Positions 33,623 to 44,903 of a DNA stretch of 64,000 bases are shown piece by piece. The stretch is from NCBI GenBank assembly GCA_900073065.1, contig FJOG01000012.1, positions 1,139,253 to 1,203,252 on the forward strand. The letters are read 5' to 3'. A program made the position numbers and the translations under genes. How positions within the stretch are numbered: the stretch's first letter is position 1; each line of letters starts with the position of its first letter. A model generated the notes under the pieces. That model was not told where the DNA came from and ran no database searches. It saw only the letters and a list, made by a program, of their open reading frames with translations. The DNA is from Phialocephala subalpina. Taxonomy: Eukaryota; Ascomycota; Leotiomycetes; Helotiales; Mollisiaceae.

Positions 33623-35898
33623 AGTCCCCCCCCCCCCCAATTCTCGGCCACCCCCTGTTCTCGGCCACCTCGCTTAGCTCACTGCTTTACCCACCCACCA
33701 CCCACCCACTTTAAACTTTTATTTCTTAAAAACCTCTTAATAAAATTCCTCCAAGTTTTGTAAACGCCTAGAATTAACGATAAAGCCCAAATATACCGAA
33801 GAAGACGTCTAAAAAGCACTAAAAAAAGTGGCAAAAGAAAAGTTTATATATAAAGTTTATTTGAATTAAAAAATCCTTAGGAGTATAATTCAAGATAGGA
33901 TTCGTGGCCGCGTTACTATAACAAAAGCCAAAGAACCTTATTAAAAGCTTTCCCCGGTTCAAAAATAATAACTTATAGATTAGGTTTTAATTTAAGAGAC
34001 TTTAAGTCTAAATCTTATATATATATAAATTAAATTTTTTATAAAATATATTTTAATTATTAAAAAAGATATAAAGCCTTTTAGAAAATAATAAATAGTT
34101 AACTTTATTAAACAGAATCCTATTCTTAAGACTAAGAAGTAATTCCGGATCGATTTTATACGTATTAATAATATTATATTCGATATAATTAAAATATAAC
34201 TCCAAAAATTAAAAATACTAATTATTAAAATTATTAAACCTAAAAACCATTAGAATATAAATAAAGTTAAGATTATAAAAAGCCAAAAAGAGAATAAACT
34301 AGTAATTAGAAGTACTTATAAATATTTTATTCAAAAGAAATAATTTAATTCTAAAATTTAAATATTTTTTATCAAATATATTTTTATTATAAAGATAATA
34401 TTATTTTCACTAGTAATATTTAAAAGCAGATTAATATAATAGTAATAGTTTCTTATTAAATTAAAAGATTTTATGGATTAGAAATTTATTATAATCGAAA
34501 ACGATTAAATATCTAATATTAATACTTTGGAATAATTACAAAAAGTATTTATTTCTTAAATAATTTTACGTGATTTATCAAAGGCTTAATTACTTATTTT
34601 AAACGGCCATGGAAGCCATAAAATAACGGAGTTTATATAAGAATATTATTCGAATAATATTTACTTTTATTTCTATTTATATATACTTTATATATATTCT
34701 AATTATTTAATTTATTAATTTTCTTAATTTTAAAACAAATTTATTAGAAATAATTTAATTTCTTATTTCTTTTAATTACTTCTATATTTCTAAGAAAGCG
34801 AAATTTCTTAATTTATTATTGGAAAGTTTAAACAAATAATTTAATAGTATTTAATATTAAAGCAAAATAATAAACCTTAAAATTATAATTAGTTCATATA
34901 TTTAAACTTTTAATAAATTGATTATTACTTGAAAATAATAATTAATTAATGGAGGAAATTTCCAAAACTTTAAAAAAAATTAATATTTAATTAGAACTTA
35001 AATAAATTAGTTATTGCTTAGNNNNNNNNNNNNNNNNNNNNNNNNNNNNNNNNNNNNNNNNNNNNNNNNNNNNNNNNNNNNNNNNNNNNNNNNNNNNNNN
35101 NNNNNNNNNNNNNNNNNNNNNNNNNNNNNNNNNNNNNNNNNNNNNNNNNNNNNNNNNNNNNNNNNNNNNNNNNNNNNNNNNNNNNNNNNNNNNNNNNNNN
35201 NNNNNNNNNNNNNNNNNNNNNNNNNNNNNNNNNNNNNNNNNNNNNNNNNNNNNNNNNNNNNNNNNNNNNNNNNNNNNNNNNNNNNNNNNNNNNNNNNNNN
35301 NNNNNNNNNNNNNNNNNNNNNNNNNNNNNNNNNNNNNNNNNNNNNNNNNNNNNNNNNNNNNNNNNNNNNNNNNNNNNNNNNNNNNNNNNNNNNNNNNNNN
35401 NNNNNNNNNNNNNNNNNNNNNNNNNNNNNNNNNNNNNNNNNNNNNNNNNNNNNNNNNNNNNNNNNNNNNNNNNNNNNNNNNNNNNAGTAAAAATATAAGA
35501 AAATAAGTTTATTAGATTATAAAATTTAAAGATATTAATAGTTTAATATATAAAATACTTTTTCAAAAGATTATAAAAAGTTTAAATAAGAAGGATTTTA
35601 TTATTACTTAGTATAAGCATCGTATTCAATAATTAGAAGCTAAAGTATAGTAATTAGAGCTTAGGAAACGGCGCAAAATACAAACTAATTCAAATTCTAA
35701 GTTTATAAGAATTAGAATTATTAAGAAAACTCAAATTGAAACTAGGGATCGCGAAATTAATACAAAAGACTCTAATATATTTGTAGATAATAAGTCTATA
35801 TTATCTTGTATAAAGATAAAAGAATAAAAAAATTATAATGGTTTAAAGTAAAGTAATAAGAAATAAGCGAGGTGGCCGAGATTTGTTGGGGGGGAACT
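33623..35898 (+). mobile_element. Second pogo/Fot1-type transposon, RIP-degraded, TA target
   Basis: About 2.28 kb including the 464-bp assembly gap. Left end TA-AGTCCCC(n)CCAATTCTCGGCCACC, with TA at 33621-33622. Right end, inverted, AGTTCCCCCCCAACAAATCTCGGCCACCTCGCTTA (given here as two adjoining parts of one end) next to TA at 35899-35900. From about 33778 the plus strand reads IKPKYTEEDV-KALKKVAK, a psq-type helix-turn-helix, then QDRIRGRVT-TKAKEP and KLSPVQ, the standard start of Fot1/pogo transposases. The rest is unreadable AT-rich sequence. Both flanks outside the TA are palindromic (ATTATAGACTT...). Its terminal repeats differ from those of the element at 3801, so it is a separate family. 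Confidence 0.8.
35022..35485. other. Assembly gap (464 N)
   Basis: Run of N inside the second pogo element. Frames reported across it would be artefacts. Confidence 1.
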
Positions 35899-35900
35899 TA

Positions 35901-38900
35901 TCTATAATATTATAGAGGATAAGTCTATAATTTATAGCCTCAAAGTCGGTAAATTTATCAACTTTTGAAGGATAATTATAGATTATAGACTCAATGTTAC
36001 CGTAGGGGTACGAGAACTGAAAAAAGTGCACTATAAGCAATGACATTCTGACAGTAGGCATCTCGACATAGACGCGAACCAGCAGATCCTCAAAGATGAT
36101 TCTGGTACTGTATGGAGATGATCCGGGAGGAAATTTCATGGCTGACAATACGAGGGCTCCATAACGGAAATCTGCAGATCGTGTGTCCGAAAGCAGGAAT
36201 CGCGCTTAAGGTTAGATCCAATCCCAACGACCTCTCATCATCAATACCTTCAAAAACACGTCAGGACTCCGTTAACATTCCAAGTGGCCATTTTCAAAGC
36301 ATTGCGAACGCCAGAGAGAGAAAGTTCGATGCTCTGAAGGATGGGCTCCAAAGCGAGGGAATGACCTCTGCAAAGCCCGTGGCACGACTAGGAACTCAAC
36401 TCTGCGAAAGTTGCAAAGAAGCTGCAGCGGAGTAAGACGGTGTTCAACCAAGTTTCCGTGGATTATAGTTTGCATGGATGCTTATCTGAAAATATACGAC
36501 GTATCTACGCTTCGTCCAATGAAGAAATCGTCTTAGAGTTAAGCAATTCCTCTCAAAGCGTAAACTGTTGACAAGTCACACGCTAGGATCACGTGGTTTC
36601 GTGATATTCTCCCGAGTCCCACTTGTAGGCTCGCGAAAGACCAAGGCATGAGGGCCATCGTTCATTCGAGGCACGATATCAAAGAAACTAAGTTTTCTAA
36701 CCAAATGCCACGAACTTTGGAGATATGCGCGAGTTTGCCCAGAATCTTTGTTGTGGGAAGAGCTATGTCAAAGTAGCAGTGCCGTTGCTCTGACAGTTCC
36801 AGCGTTGTACAACAAGCAACACGCGACTCCAGTGGATGGTTTCAGGGCCCGAAGACATCCTGTGCGTAATTCCGTTAACGAAATCCAGCCTTGCCCGAGT
36901 AACAAATTTGGCTTCGATACGAAGGTACATTAGATCAGAAGTCTTCTTGGATCCGCTCCGGGGACGACGATTCGGCACCTGTCAGGAGCAGAGTTTTTAC
37001 TCTGCGAGTGTCCCCTACGAACCTATAGCTCCTCGAGAGCTTAATCTGCTCTGCAGATTGGATTGAGCAGTCTGCGGACAGCAATAAGATCCCAGAGCTG
37101 AGATTGAATCACGAATCGAGCGACACAAAGAGATTTTCTTTTATCGATGACTTCTCTCGATCTCGAATACGGCTACCGTAGCCTTTTCTACTCTTTTGAA
37201 CTCGACTTCGAATCGGTTTACAACCTAATCGATTATATCGATATATTACTCTTTTACGATACTACAAATTTCCCTCGGCTGGGTCTCTATTCATTTACAC
37301 TTACGAAGATATATACACTCGGCTTGGCAGACACCACGAAGAAGGGTCAAAGGCGAGGACGTACGGTCTTAGAGGGGCGTAAAAGGGTATCGCAGACAAA
37401 GGGGTGACTCTATATCTAAGTTTACGAGAGAGGGAGATACCGTAGCTAGAAGAGAAGGCAAGGGAGAGAGGATAGGGAAGGGCTCGGGGGAGGGTAGGAG
37501 AGCGCTTGAGGAGTGATCGGTATTGCGCCTTTGTGCACACCATTACTACTCTAGAGAACGGGTCTAGAATACTATTGTCGGCTCTGTTTAGAAAGCTTTT
37601 GACCCACGTCGGGCTGCCTGGGTTTTAGCTCTAAAGGTTCTAAATACCTCTCTATGAGTAGCACAACTTGATTAGTGCTCGCTCTCAACTGGCGGAGAGG
37701 GGTTAATATCAACGTAGTTGCTTTGGCTCGAAATGCTTTCTATATGGTTATATTTGATCGTAGGGGTTTTCCCCTTAGGGTTTTTAACGTCTGCAATATC
37801 ATATATATGTAATGGCTTAGCTTAGCACGACCTTATGCCCTTCGAGAGTCTGGACAACCATATCCCCCAGTCGTAAATCAATATCATCATCATCACCATC
37901 ATCATCGCCTGGATCCGCCCCATGACATTAAAATTCTCATCGTCGTCCTATACTCTCTAGCCCCTCGGTCGGCCTCCCTCTCATTCTCGAATACGCGTCT
38001 GCGAAACTCTTACGATCTCTGAACACGTCGACGACACTCAGCAGTTCCGTATCACCTTCACGCGACGGGCTGTCGATAATGCAAGTCGAAACTTCGGCTA
38101 CTGTATGGTGATTCTCCAGATAGATTCAGGTCTTCCGGCCTCAAGGATCCATGTTGGACGACATCTGCAGCTTCTCAATCGAGAATACATCACACCCATA
38201 GTCCCTCGACGGTACTTAAATTGGAACCTCGTCCTACAGATGCAGCCTTCAATGCTTGCGCCGAACAATATCTATTCAACCACACCGCGATTACCTCACG
38301 AGCGCCTGCCACCTCGATTCCCCAACCCGACACCTAGTTGCCCGTAGATCTCGAAGTGATATGACTCGTCACCTTTAGCGAGGAGCATTTTCGTTTCGAG
38401 GGATAGCATATCTTTGAGAACGACAGGCAATGGTTGATGGTATGAGACATACGGGGTCGGTGTTTAAATTGTGGGTTTGGTAGAGGAAGAACGCAATGAG
38501 ACAAACACAAACATTGCTGGCTCGTCGTTGGCCTTGAGTCTCAATCCATTTCTCAACGAGAGAATTGCCCCAACGAGTGAAACTCTAAATCATTCTCAGT
38601 ATCAGAGGTGATCCAGAGTCTGCTATCTTTGATCAGCCATTTTTAATGGCAAGGATCTCAAATCCATTCATTTATTGCAATGGTTGAGAGGAAGAAGCCG
38701 ATGAACACCCCACATATCCAATCATGATGACTGCGTCTCCCTCAAAGCCACTGATTTGTTTCTTGTGAGGCAGCGCCTCTTGCCTGGTACGCTGAAGAGT
38801 GATAGGAGTTGCGACGAACTCTACCGCATGCAGCTTCTCGGCTTAGACTGCCTCGCCGTGTGGAGAATCGAAGAAGCCATTGGCCTCGGATTCGCCAGGA

Positions 38901-39210
38901 ACTTTTGACCGTAGCACATTAATTTGAATCATGTCATTACTGATTGATGGATGGTTGTACAGATTATTTTGCAGATTCGACAAGTTATTGCTACTCCCAA
39001 CCTCGTGAAAGCTGGCTCTCTATTCCTAACTGAGTTTCCCTCATTTATGATTGGTATCTAGAGAAAATCCTTTTCTTTTCTAATTATCATTATTCACTTA
39101 TAACTTACATCTCTCGCTCCCTTCTCAGTTCTTGGTCGACACAAGTACATTTATATCTCAACATCGCCCGGCCACTTCTCCGTCCCTAGCGAAATACGAC
39201 CGCTTACAAT
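35901..39210. other. About 3.3 kb without a supported gene
   Basis: Short frames at 36112-36435, 36836-37066 and 37147-37407 have no motif. The stretch 37140-37620, with runs such as CTCGACTTCGAATCGG and ATCGATTATATCGATAT, looks repeat-derived, perhaps long-terminal-repeat material, but I could not find paired ends. An ATCATCATC run lies at 37882-37905. The last 300 bp are presumably the promoter of the bZIP gene. Confidence 0.4.
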
Positions 39211-39684
39211 ATGCAAACCGAATCCTCTCCTTCGTCGCCCAATCGATGCCATGAGAACTCCACCGAAATGGGTACTGCTTCTACACAAGATTTGCATGTC
39301 CGCGATCCTCCTCCAGACGAACAACCTAAAGTTAGTCAATTCACCCCCAGCCCCGAAGAGGAACTAGAAGTTTCCGAACAGCTCCAAACAATAAACCCTC
39401 GTCATCGATCTAGTTCTGGTATATCTCCGCCTTCTAGCACTCGTTCATCTGTTTACGGCATTACCTCTCACAAGCGAGACAAGCCTGTACTCAATATCAA
39501 GGTCGAGGACACTACCGCCCGCATCGCAAGGAATCGAGCAAGAAATTCTCTTGCAGCTCGCAAGTACCGTGAACGAAGGAAACACCAAATCCACGAACTC
39601 AGGGAGCGTATTGCTAGGCTTGAGGGAGAACGAGATTGTTGGAAGAACATCGCCTTGGAAAAAAGACGGGACAATAATGGCTGA
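39211..39684 (+). CDS. Small bZIP transcription factor
   Basis: Single-exon 157-residue protein. Residues 1-100 are acidic and Ser/Pro-rich. Residues 103-128 form the basic region (RIARNRARNSLAARKYRERR), with the invariant N112 and R120 spaced N-x7-R. The zipper begins at L130 and continues at L137. The next heptad positions are W144 and K151, so it has only two canonical leucines and the protein stops soon after. It resembles the GCN4/CPC1 type in the basic region. Homodimer strength is therefore doubtful, and a heterodimer partner is plausible (inference). The start has a clean upstream leader and no intron is needed. Confidence 0.8.
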   Translation: MQTESSPSSPNRCHENSTEMGTASTQDLHVRDPPPDEQPKVSQFTPSPEEELEVSEQLQTINPRHRSSSGISPPSSTRSSVYGITSHKRDKPVLNIKVEDTTARIARNRARNSLAARKYRERRKHQIHELRERIARLEGERDCWKNIALEKRRDNNG

Positions 39685-40269
39685 ATGATGGTCTCTCGGA
39701 ACCCCAACTCGTTTGTCCAAGATGTCTCTCTCTTGGAACACTCAGTTCACTCCCACGATTCACATTCAGAATACTCGTATATCAAAATTAAAGCTACAGT
39801 ATTCAGGAGAGCCATATTTCCCGCTTGTCATTCGCGTGCAACCCCCTGTTGTGCAATTGTTCAGCTAATCCTACTTGTTATGATTATTATGTCCCATGCC
39901 AATATCCATTGTCAATTGCTCACCGCATGTGAAAGGTCAAAGAAAAGCAAATGCTACCCATCATCCATTCACAACCCACAATCACTCACTCAAGATGAAA
40001 GATCATGATTTACTGTGAGGCCCTAATATTAGTATCCGCTCCACTCCCTTGTCTCTGGTTCTCTAAGCCATTGAAAGGCCTACCACCTTTATTCGCACTA
40101 TTTTCAGCAATAGCAACATCAGGAAACTAGTTCACGCACCAAATCTTTACAACGCCAATTAGAATGGCGCCCTCTCGTTCCCTGCGCTTCGGTGGGATTT
40201 CATCCGTCTACAGCTTTCTTGCAACTGATTTTTGATATTGTCAGCGACCTTTAAATCTGAAGAAGAATA
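39685..40269. other. 3' flank of bZIP gene, nothing seen
   Basis: About 0.6 kb of ordinary composition with no motif recognised. Confidence 0.45.
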
Positions 40270-40790
40270 TAAAATTGTCTGTCGGCCATTCATTAGAGAA
40301 TGCATCCTCCTTATAGCTTGTGGTTTTACCACTCGTTACTACCAGCTCCTCTAAGAGAGCGTCGCCGTCCATTTCGAGGTCGAATTGGCCTACGTCGTCG
40401 ACCTTAAGTCGGTCTCGGGGAAAGTCCTTGGCTTAGAAGATTCTAATTGGCTCTTTAACTATCTTAGTTATCTCTTCTCGAGTATTCTACCGCGGGCGGT
40501 ATAAAGGCGTCTCTTTTATTGCCTCAAGTAACACTTGACGTCGACGACTTTCTCTCTCGTCCATCACTTTATTTATAAGCCGCACAAGCCTTTCTTCGTC
40601 CTAGTTTTCGGTAGGAGAGTCCGCGGGAAGGTTCTAAGGAAATATAGGGTCTACGGGAGCGATTAAGGCATTACTCACGTTGTTAGCGAAAGCGACGAGT
40701 TTAATATCGAGTACTAGCTTATTATTAGCCCAAGAGTCATTAAGAGGCTCTATAAACTTCTTATTTTGATTTGATTCCGTAATCGAAATA
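40270..40790 (-). pseudogene. RIP-damaged coding relic, family unknown
   Basis: On the minus strand one frame stays protein-like over about 170 codons with only a few stops. It shows KKFIEPLNDSWANNKLVLDI, KLVAFANNVSNALIAPVDP, RLVRLINKVMDERESRRR, EITKIVKEPIRIF, DRLKVDDVGQFDLEMDGDAL and TTSYKEDAF. The stops are TAG at places where CAG or TGG would fit, as after RIP. It continues into AT-rich DNA on its upstream side (40790-41260). Probably the end of a repeat-encoded protein. I do not recognise the family. Confidence 0.45.
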
Positions 40791-41270
40791 ATTATCCATC
40801 GAAAGAACTAATTTATATATCGTATATATTAATATTTATTCTCTAGAAAAGAAAAGAATTTAAATATACGAGTAATTATTATCTAGTCCATTCTAACGTA
40901 AAACTCGATTATTATAAATCGGAATAATAATTTATTAATAGAATTTATAAGCGAAAATATAAAAATTATATAATTAATTAATTATTATTATTATTATTAT
41001 AATTATAATATTAATAATATAATTCTTTTTTTTATTTCATTTATTTCATTATTATTTTTATTATATAATATATTTTTCTTATTTCGAAATTTTTTATTTA
41101 TTTATTTATTAATTCGATAAATAAACTAATAAATAATTTTTTTTCTTTTTAATTTTAACGTATATATTATTTCGTAGGCCTTATAAAAGCGCTTTTATAA
41201 AGGGTTATAAAGAAAGTAGGATTTTAATATTTTAATATTTAATATTTAATTATTTTAGTACCTTAGGTAG
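40791..41270. repeat. AT-rich RIP-degraded block
   Basis: Almost pure A/T with TTATTATTA runs and no reading frame. It adjoins the damaged frame at 40270-40790 and probably belongs to the same repeat. Confidence 0.6.
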
Positions 41271-41379
41271 AAACGAGCTTTAAAGTCTCCAAAGCCTCAA
41301 AATACTCCAAGGGGATACCCTTGGGACCCCCTTAAAAGCTGGGTAACTATAAAGTTATAAAGAGAGTAGCATTTTAGTG

Positions 41380-41556
41380 TTCTAGCGTCTAGTGATGGCC
41401 CTAGTGCCTCAAGCAGTAGCATTTTGGTATTCCAGCGTCTGGTGGCCTTAATGCCTCAAGCAATAGCATTCTGGTGCTCTAGCGTCTGGTGCTCTAGCGT
41501 CTGGTGCTCTAGCGTCTGGTGCTCAGCGTCTAGTGCTTAGCGTCTAGTGGCCTTAG
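41380..41556 (+). repeat. Nested minisatellite: about 60-bp units containing 15-bp units
   Basis: Larger degenerate units contain GCCT(C/T)AAGCA-TAGCATT followed by CCAGCGTCTGGTG. Within the last one, the 15-mer GGTGCTCTAGCGTCT is repeated about three times at 41473-41520, followed by two shortened copies. Confidence 0.7.
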
Positions 41557-42140
41557 TGCCTTAGGCATAAACGTACTTGGGAGGTTTTGCGATCGCGATT
41601 TGCAACGCGCGACTACTTATTAATTAATAATATAACAACGGATTAATGATTTAATTTAAAACTTAAAATATAAGTATATCTAATTGAATTTCAACTTATT
41701 TATAAGTCTTAAGTAATTTATATAAAAAGTTACGTTAATTCTTAGAGTATAAACAAAGAGAAATTTTAGTATTCCTCGGCAATTATTCTCTCCGATATCA
41801 CGTGAGGGGGAAAATCCTTAATGGACCAATCAAAGAGCTATATTTGATACCCCTATCGAAGTTTGGGAAAATCGATCATTCCCTCTTTAACCCCACTTTT
41901 CACGTGACCCCCCCCCCCCACAAAAAAAGTTTGCATTAGTCCTCATGACGAACGGCCAATAATCTAAATGAAATCGCGGACGGGTGTTCGATAAGAAGGG
42001 CTTGGGTTTAGGGAGTCCCTAAGAGCTTATATACACACAAAGAGGTGATACAGCTGAGTAATAAAATGGAGTGGTGGTCCTTAAAGAGAGCCAAACCAAA
42101 TCGTGCAACATTCAATTCCTAGAGCTCTCGGAATTTAATA
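41557..42140. other. No gene; AT-rich then ordinary sequence
   Basis: 3' flank of the Zn2Cys6 gene. Contains a C-run near 41910 next to CACGTGA and nothing else recognisable. Confidence 0.45.
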
Positions 42141-44461
42141 TCAGAGCCCCGCATTCCAGGTCCCTGGGTACATATTCCCGAAGCCCCAGTCTATCGCAGC
42201 CCAATTCATGTTGCTCATATCAACATCTGTCGGTGCTTGTCCGGGCATGTTGATGTAAGCCGGACCAATAGGGCCAACGCCGCATAGTCCTCCCATATTA
42301 TGCAGCATGCCATTTCCACTGGACCCCATCGGTATCGACATCGGAAAGTCGCCAGTGCCCATACCGATGGCAGTGTCGGGCCTTTCTGTGCCAGAAATTC
42401 GTTCACTCTGCTCTATTTCAGCCATTCTTTGTTTGACGGATGAAATCATTCTTGGTGGAATCAGAGGCTCTTCTGGTTGACCGAAAGCCTGCTCGCGAGC
42501 CTCCCAAGCTTGGAGCACAATTTTGGCGAAAATCTTGTAGAAGGGACTTTCGCCTTCATAGTACAGAAAGCCGAATCGAGATTCGTAGTTGTCGCTCATT
42601 GCCTCCCAAGCCCGTTCAGCTTGCTCGCTGCCAGGTCGTCTTTTCAAGTCTTGAAGAATTTGAATGTACGAAGGAAAGGGAAAGTGATACTCGATTAGCC
42701 AAAAGAACCGTTTGGTAAGGGGTGAGGTCATCAACTTTGTATCGCATTCAAGCATGCGAAGGGCATGGGAAATGGCAGCGTCGCGCTGGTTGTCTGTAGG
42801 TTGCATGGATGAGTCAGCATATCTCGAATGATATTCCCAGAGGCGACATCTAGCAATCTGTGCTCGCGCCCACCAGATCGTCATGAAGTGAAACGGAATC
42901 TCCGGGTTACAGATTTTAAGATATCTGTCCTCAATCATCTTCTCTAGCGTGTCCAGGTCAACGACATCCGAGTTGAGACTGAGCTGAGCAGTCTTGAAAA
43001 CGGGCTTCAGAGCCGGGTTGGTAAAGTCGAGGTGGAACATCGTATGACGGACAAAGTCCCCAAGCGCGCTGCGCACAACAGCGAACAGTGCATCAGTGGA
43101 TTTGCTTAGAACCCCTGGCGGCTCCTTCAGCTCTGGTCGAAGATCGGAATCATCTACGTTGAGAGGAATCTTGCAGTCCCAGGTGGGAGCTAGCGTAGCG
43201 GCCTTGTGATCCGCCATCTCGCTGATTCGAGTGTCAAAGAGCACGAGTGACCACCAGAGTCTTCGACGTAGTTCAGCATCGAAAGGGGCGCATTTGGCTA
43301 AGGCCGACTCGCTGTCAATGCCCATACGTTGTGCAATGCGAATCGCGGCCCCAAGCATGGCAGACAGCGATTGAGGAACTGTCCTGGGCCTAACCGAGAC
43401 CTAAAACCGTTAGCAAATATGAACCTAACCACTTGACATACTTACTAGGTAGAGATATAATGCGGTCAAGCAGTCACGATCGGTGGACCGTAGAAATCGA
43501 CAATTCAATAGCGCTTGCTGACAGCCGAACTGAAACCTTCTCAAAAGGTCTTCTCTTGAGGAAGCAAAAATGACTTGGCAGTCGTCCACGTCAAGACTTA
43601 AGATTGCCACACAATAGATGCCGAACAGAAGGGCTTCTAGTGTGGGGTTAATATTTTCCAGGTTGCTTGCAGCTTCTACGATGCGACCTTGCAGGCTGGG
43701 AGTATGTGTGACTTTGAGAAGCGAGTTGACGTTGTCCAGGTAAATCTGCCAGAGTCTGAAAACCTGGACTGGCTCCGGGTGAAGAGTGGAGAGGTCGACG
43801 TTTGTGTTAGGGGAGCCGAATAGAAGGTGATCGTTATCTCCAAATAATTTGCCCCATCCTTTCAGGACAGCAACCTCGCGCACACCATCGCTGTCACTGT
43901 CGTGGTCTCGGGACTATTTCAATTGTCAGTAGAGTTTGAATTTCAACGGACTGAGTCGTACTCCTGAGTTCAGCGCACGCCAGAGGTTTCTGAAGGGATT
44001 AGTCATCTTGAAATAGCTTCATTTAGAGCAAGATACTTAGGCTCATATCTCCTTTCAGACGTGACAGTCGAAGGAGACAACCCATCCTGCCCAACAGCTT
44101 CTAGCTGCTCGTCGTCCGATTCGTCGCCAGCCTGTGTGCTGGAAAATTCCTTTTGTCCTGCCGCATCCTTGTGGAGGGGCTGGAACTTGATATTGTTTTG
44201 CTGGAGTAGGTCTTCGTACTTGCGGAGACGTTCCAGCAGCTCTCGCTCGGGAAACCTGCGTTTTCTTTGCCGTGAGGGGTTTTTCGTAGCTGGCACGCAT
44301 TGGGAATGGGAATTTTGGCAGTTTTTGCAAGGAAAGGTCCTATCGCACTTGACCTTCCTCTGCTGGCAACGTACACAAGCCAAGACCCGGTGTGGCTTCG
44401 AAGATTGATAATAGGAGGACGGAGAAGGCGCCAACGGAGACATAGCTGGGTCCGTTGACAT
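42141..44461 (-). CDS. Zn2Cys6 fungal-specific transcription factor
   Basis: Four exons: 44461-44037, 43989-43962 (28 nt), 43913-43446 and 43400-42141. Introns are 43990-44036 (GTATCT...GACTAAT...TTCAG), 43914-43961 (GTACGA...TACTGAC...TAG) and 43401-43445 (GTAAGT...TTTAG). All phases fit and give 726 residues. The binuclear zinc cluster is C29-x2-C32-x6-C39-x5-C45-x2-C48-x6-C55, preceded by SKPHRVLA and followed by a basic linker and a coiled-coil (ERELLERLRKYEDLLQQNN). The middle is the fungal-specific regulatory domain, with AQRMGIDSESALAKCAPFDA and ELRRRLWWSLVLFDTRISEM as hallmarks. The C-terminus is Gly/Met-rich. It is divergent from the MFS exporter at 44904, which it may regulate. An upstream in-frame ATG at 44611 is possible, but its leader is not conserved-looking. 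Confidence 0.88.
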
Positions 44462-44903
44462 GACTGAAGCATTGACACCACAATATGCGTACCTAAGCAA
44501 CCCTGGAAACTCGACGAGGTGGTGAAAAGTGAGTAAAGAGGACGGAGAACGGAACAGGGAACGACAGTCGTTAGCTGCTGCTACACGTGACTGTATTAGC
44601 CCCTGAGCCACCTCGGGTTTTTACTAAGAGTCCGAACGCTGCTTCCTTCTCCACACCGCACCATCTCGGGTTCTTGACTCTCCCCGATATCAACATCACG
44701 CCCTCATTTGACGGACTCTGCTTTCAGACTCTGTCCGCATCACAATATGAGTGTGATGTATATGAGCAAGGCTCGCTGCTGCACGAGCTGCCAGTGCAGA
44801 ACGCCCAGCAGCATCATCACGCACGTGGCCAGATATAGCAAACACCATTCAACCTCTGTTCCTTGAATTTCATTGTATAGATTGATGTAATCTGCTTGTT
44901 TTC
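44462..44903. promoter_or_regulatory. Divergent promoter between Zn2Cys6 regulator and MFS exporter
   Basis: 442-bp shared intergenic region. It contains two copies of CTCGGGTT(T/C)TT (near 44612 and 44665), each with a CGG triplet, the usual half-site of zinc-cluster factors. Also present are GAGCCACCTCGG and CTCCCCGATATC. They are candidates for autoregulation and exporter control. This is inference from the layout; no binding data. Confidence 0.4.

Noticed and set aside
35014..35490. Frame through N positions
   Set aside because: It is the assembly gap.
37147..37407. 86-codon plus-strand frame (LEYGYRSLFYSFELDFESVY...)
   Set aside because: Looks repeat-derived and is built from short palindromic runs; no paired element ends or protein family found.
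44005..44036. Apparent frameshift or 20-nt mini-intron in the Zn2Cys6 gene
   Set aside because: A normal 47-nt intron (43990-44036) with a GACTAAT branch point and TTCAG acceptor keeps the frame, giving a 28-nt exon. No anomaly is needed.
44037..44481. Several frames on both strands in the zinc-cluster exon
   Set aside because: Shadows of the Zn2Cys6 exon, which has the six spaced cysteines.
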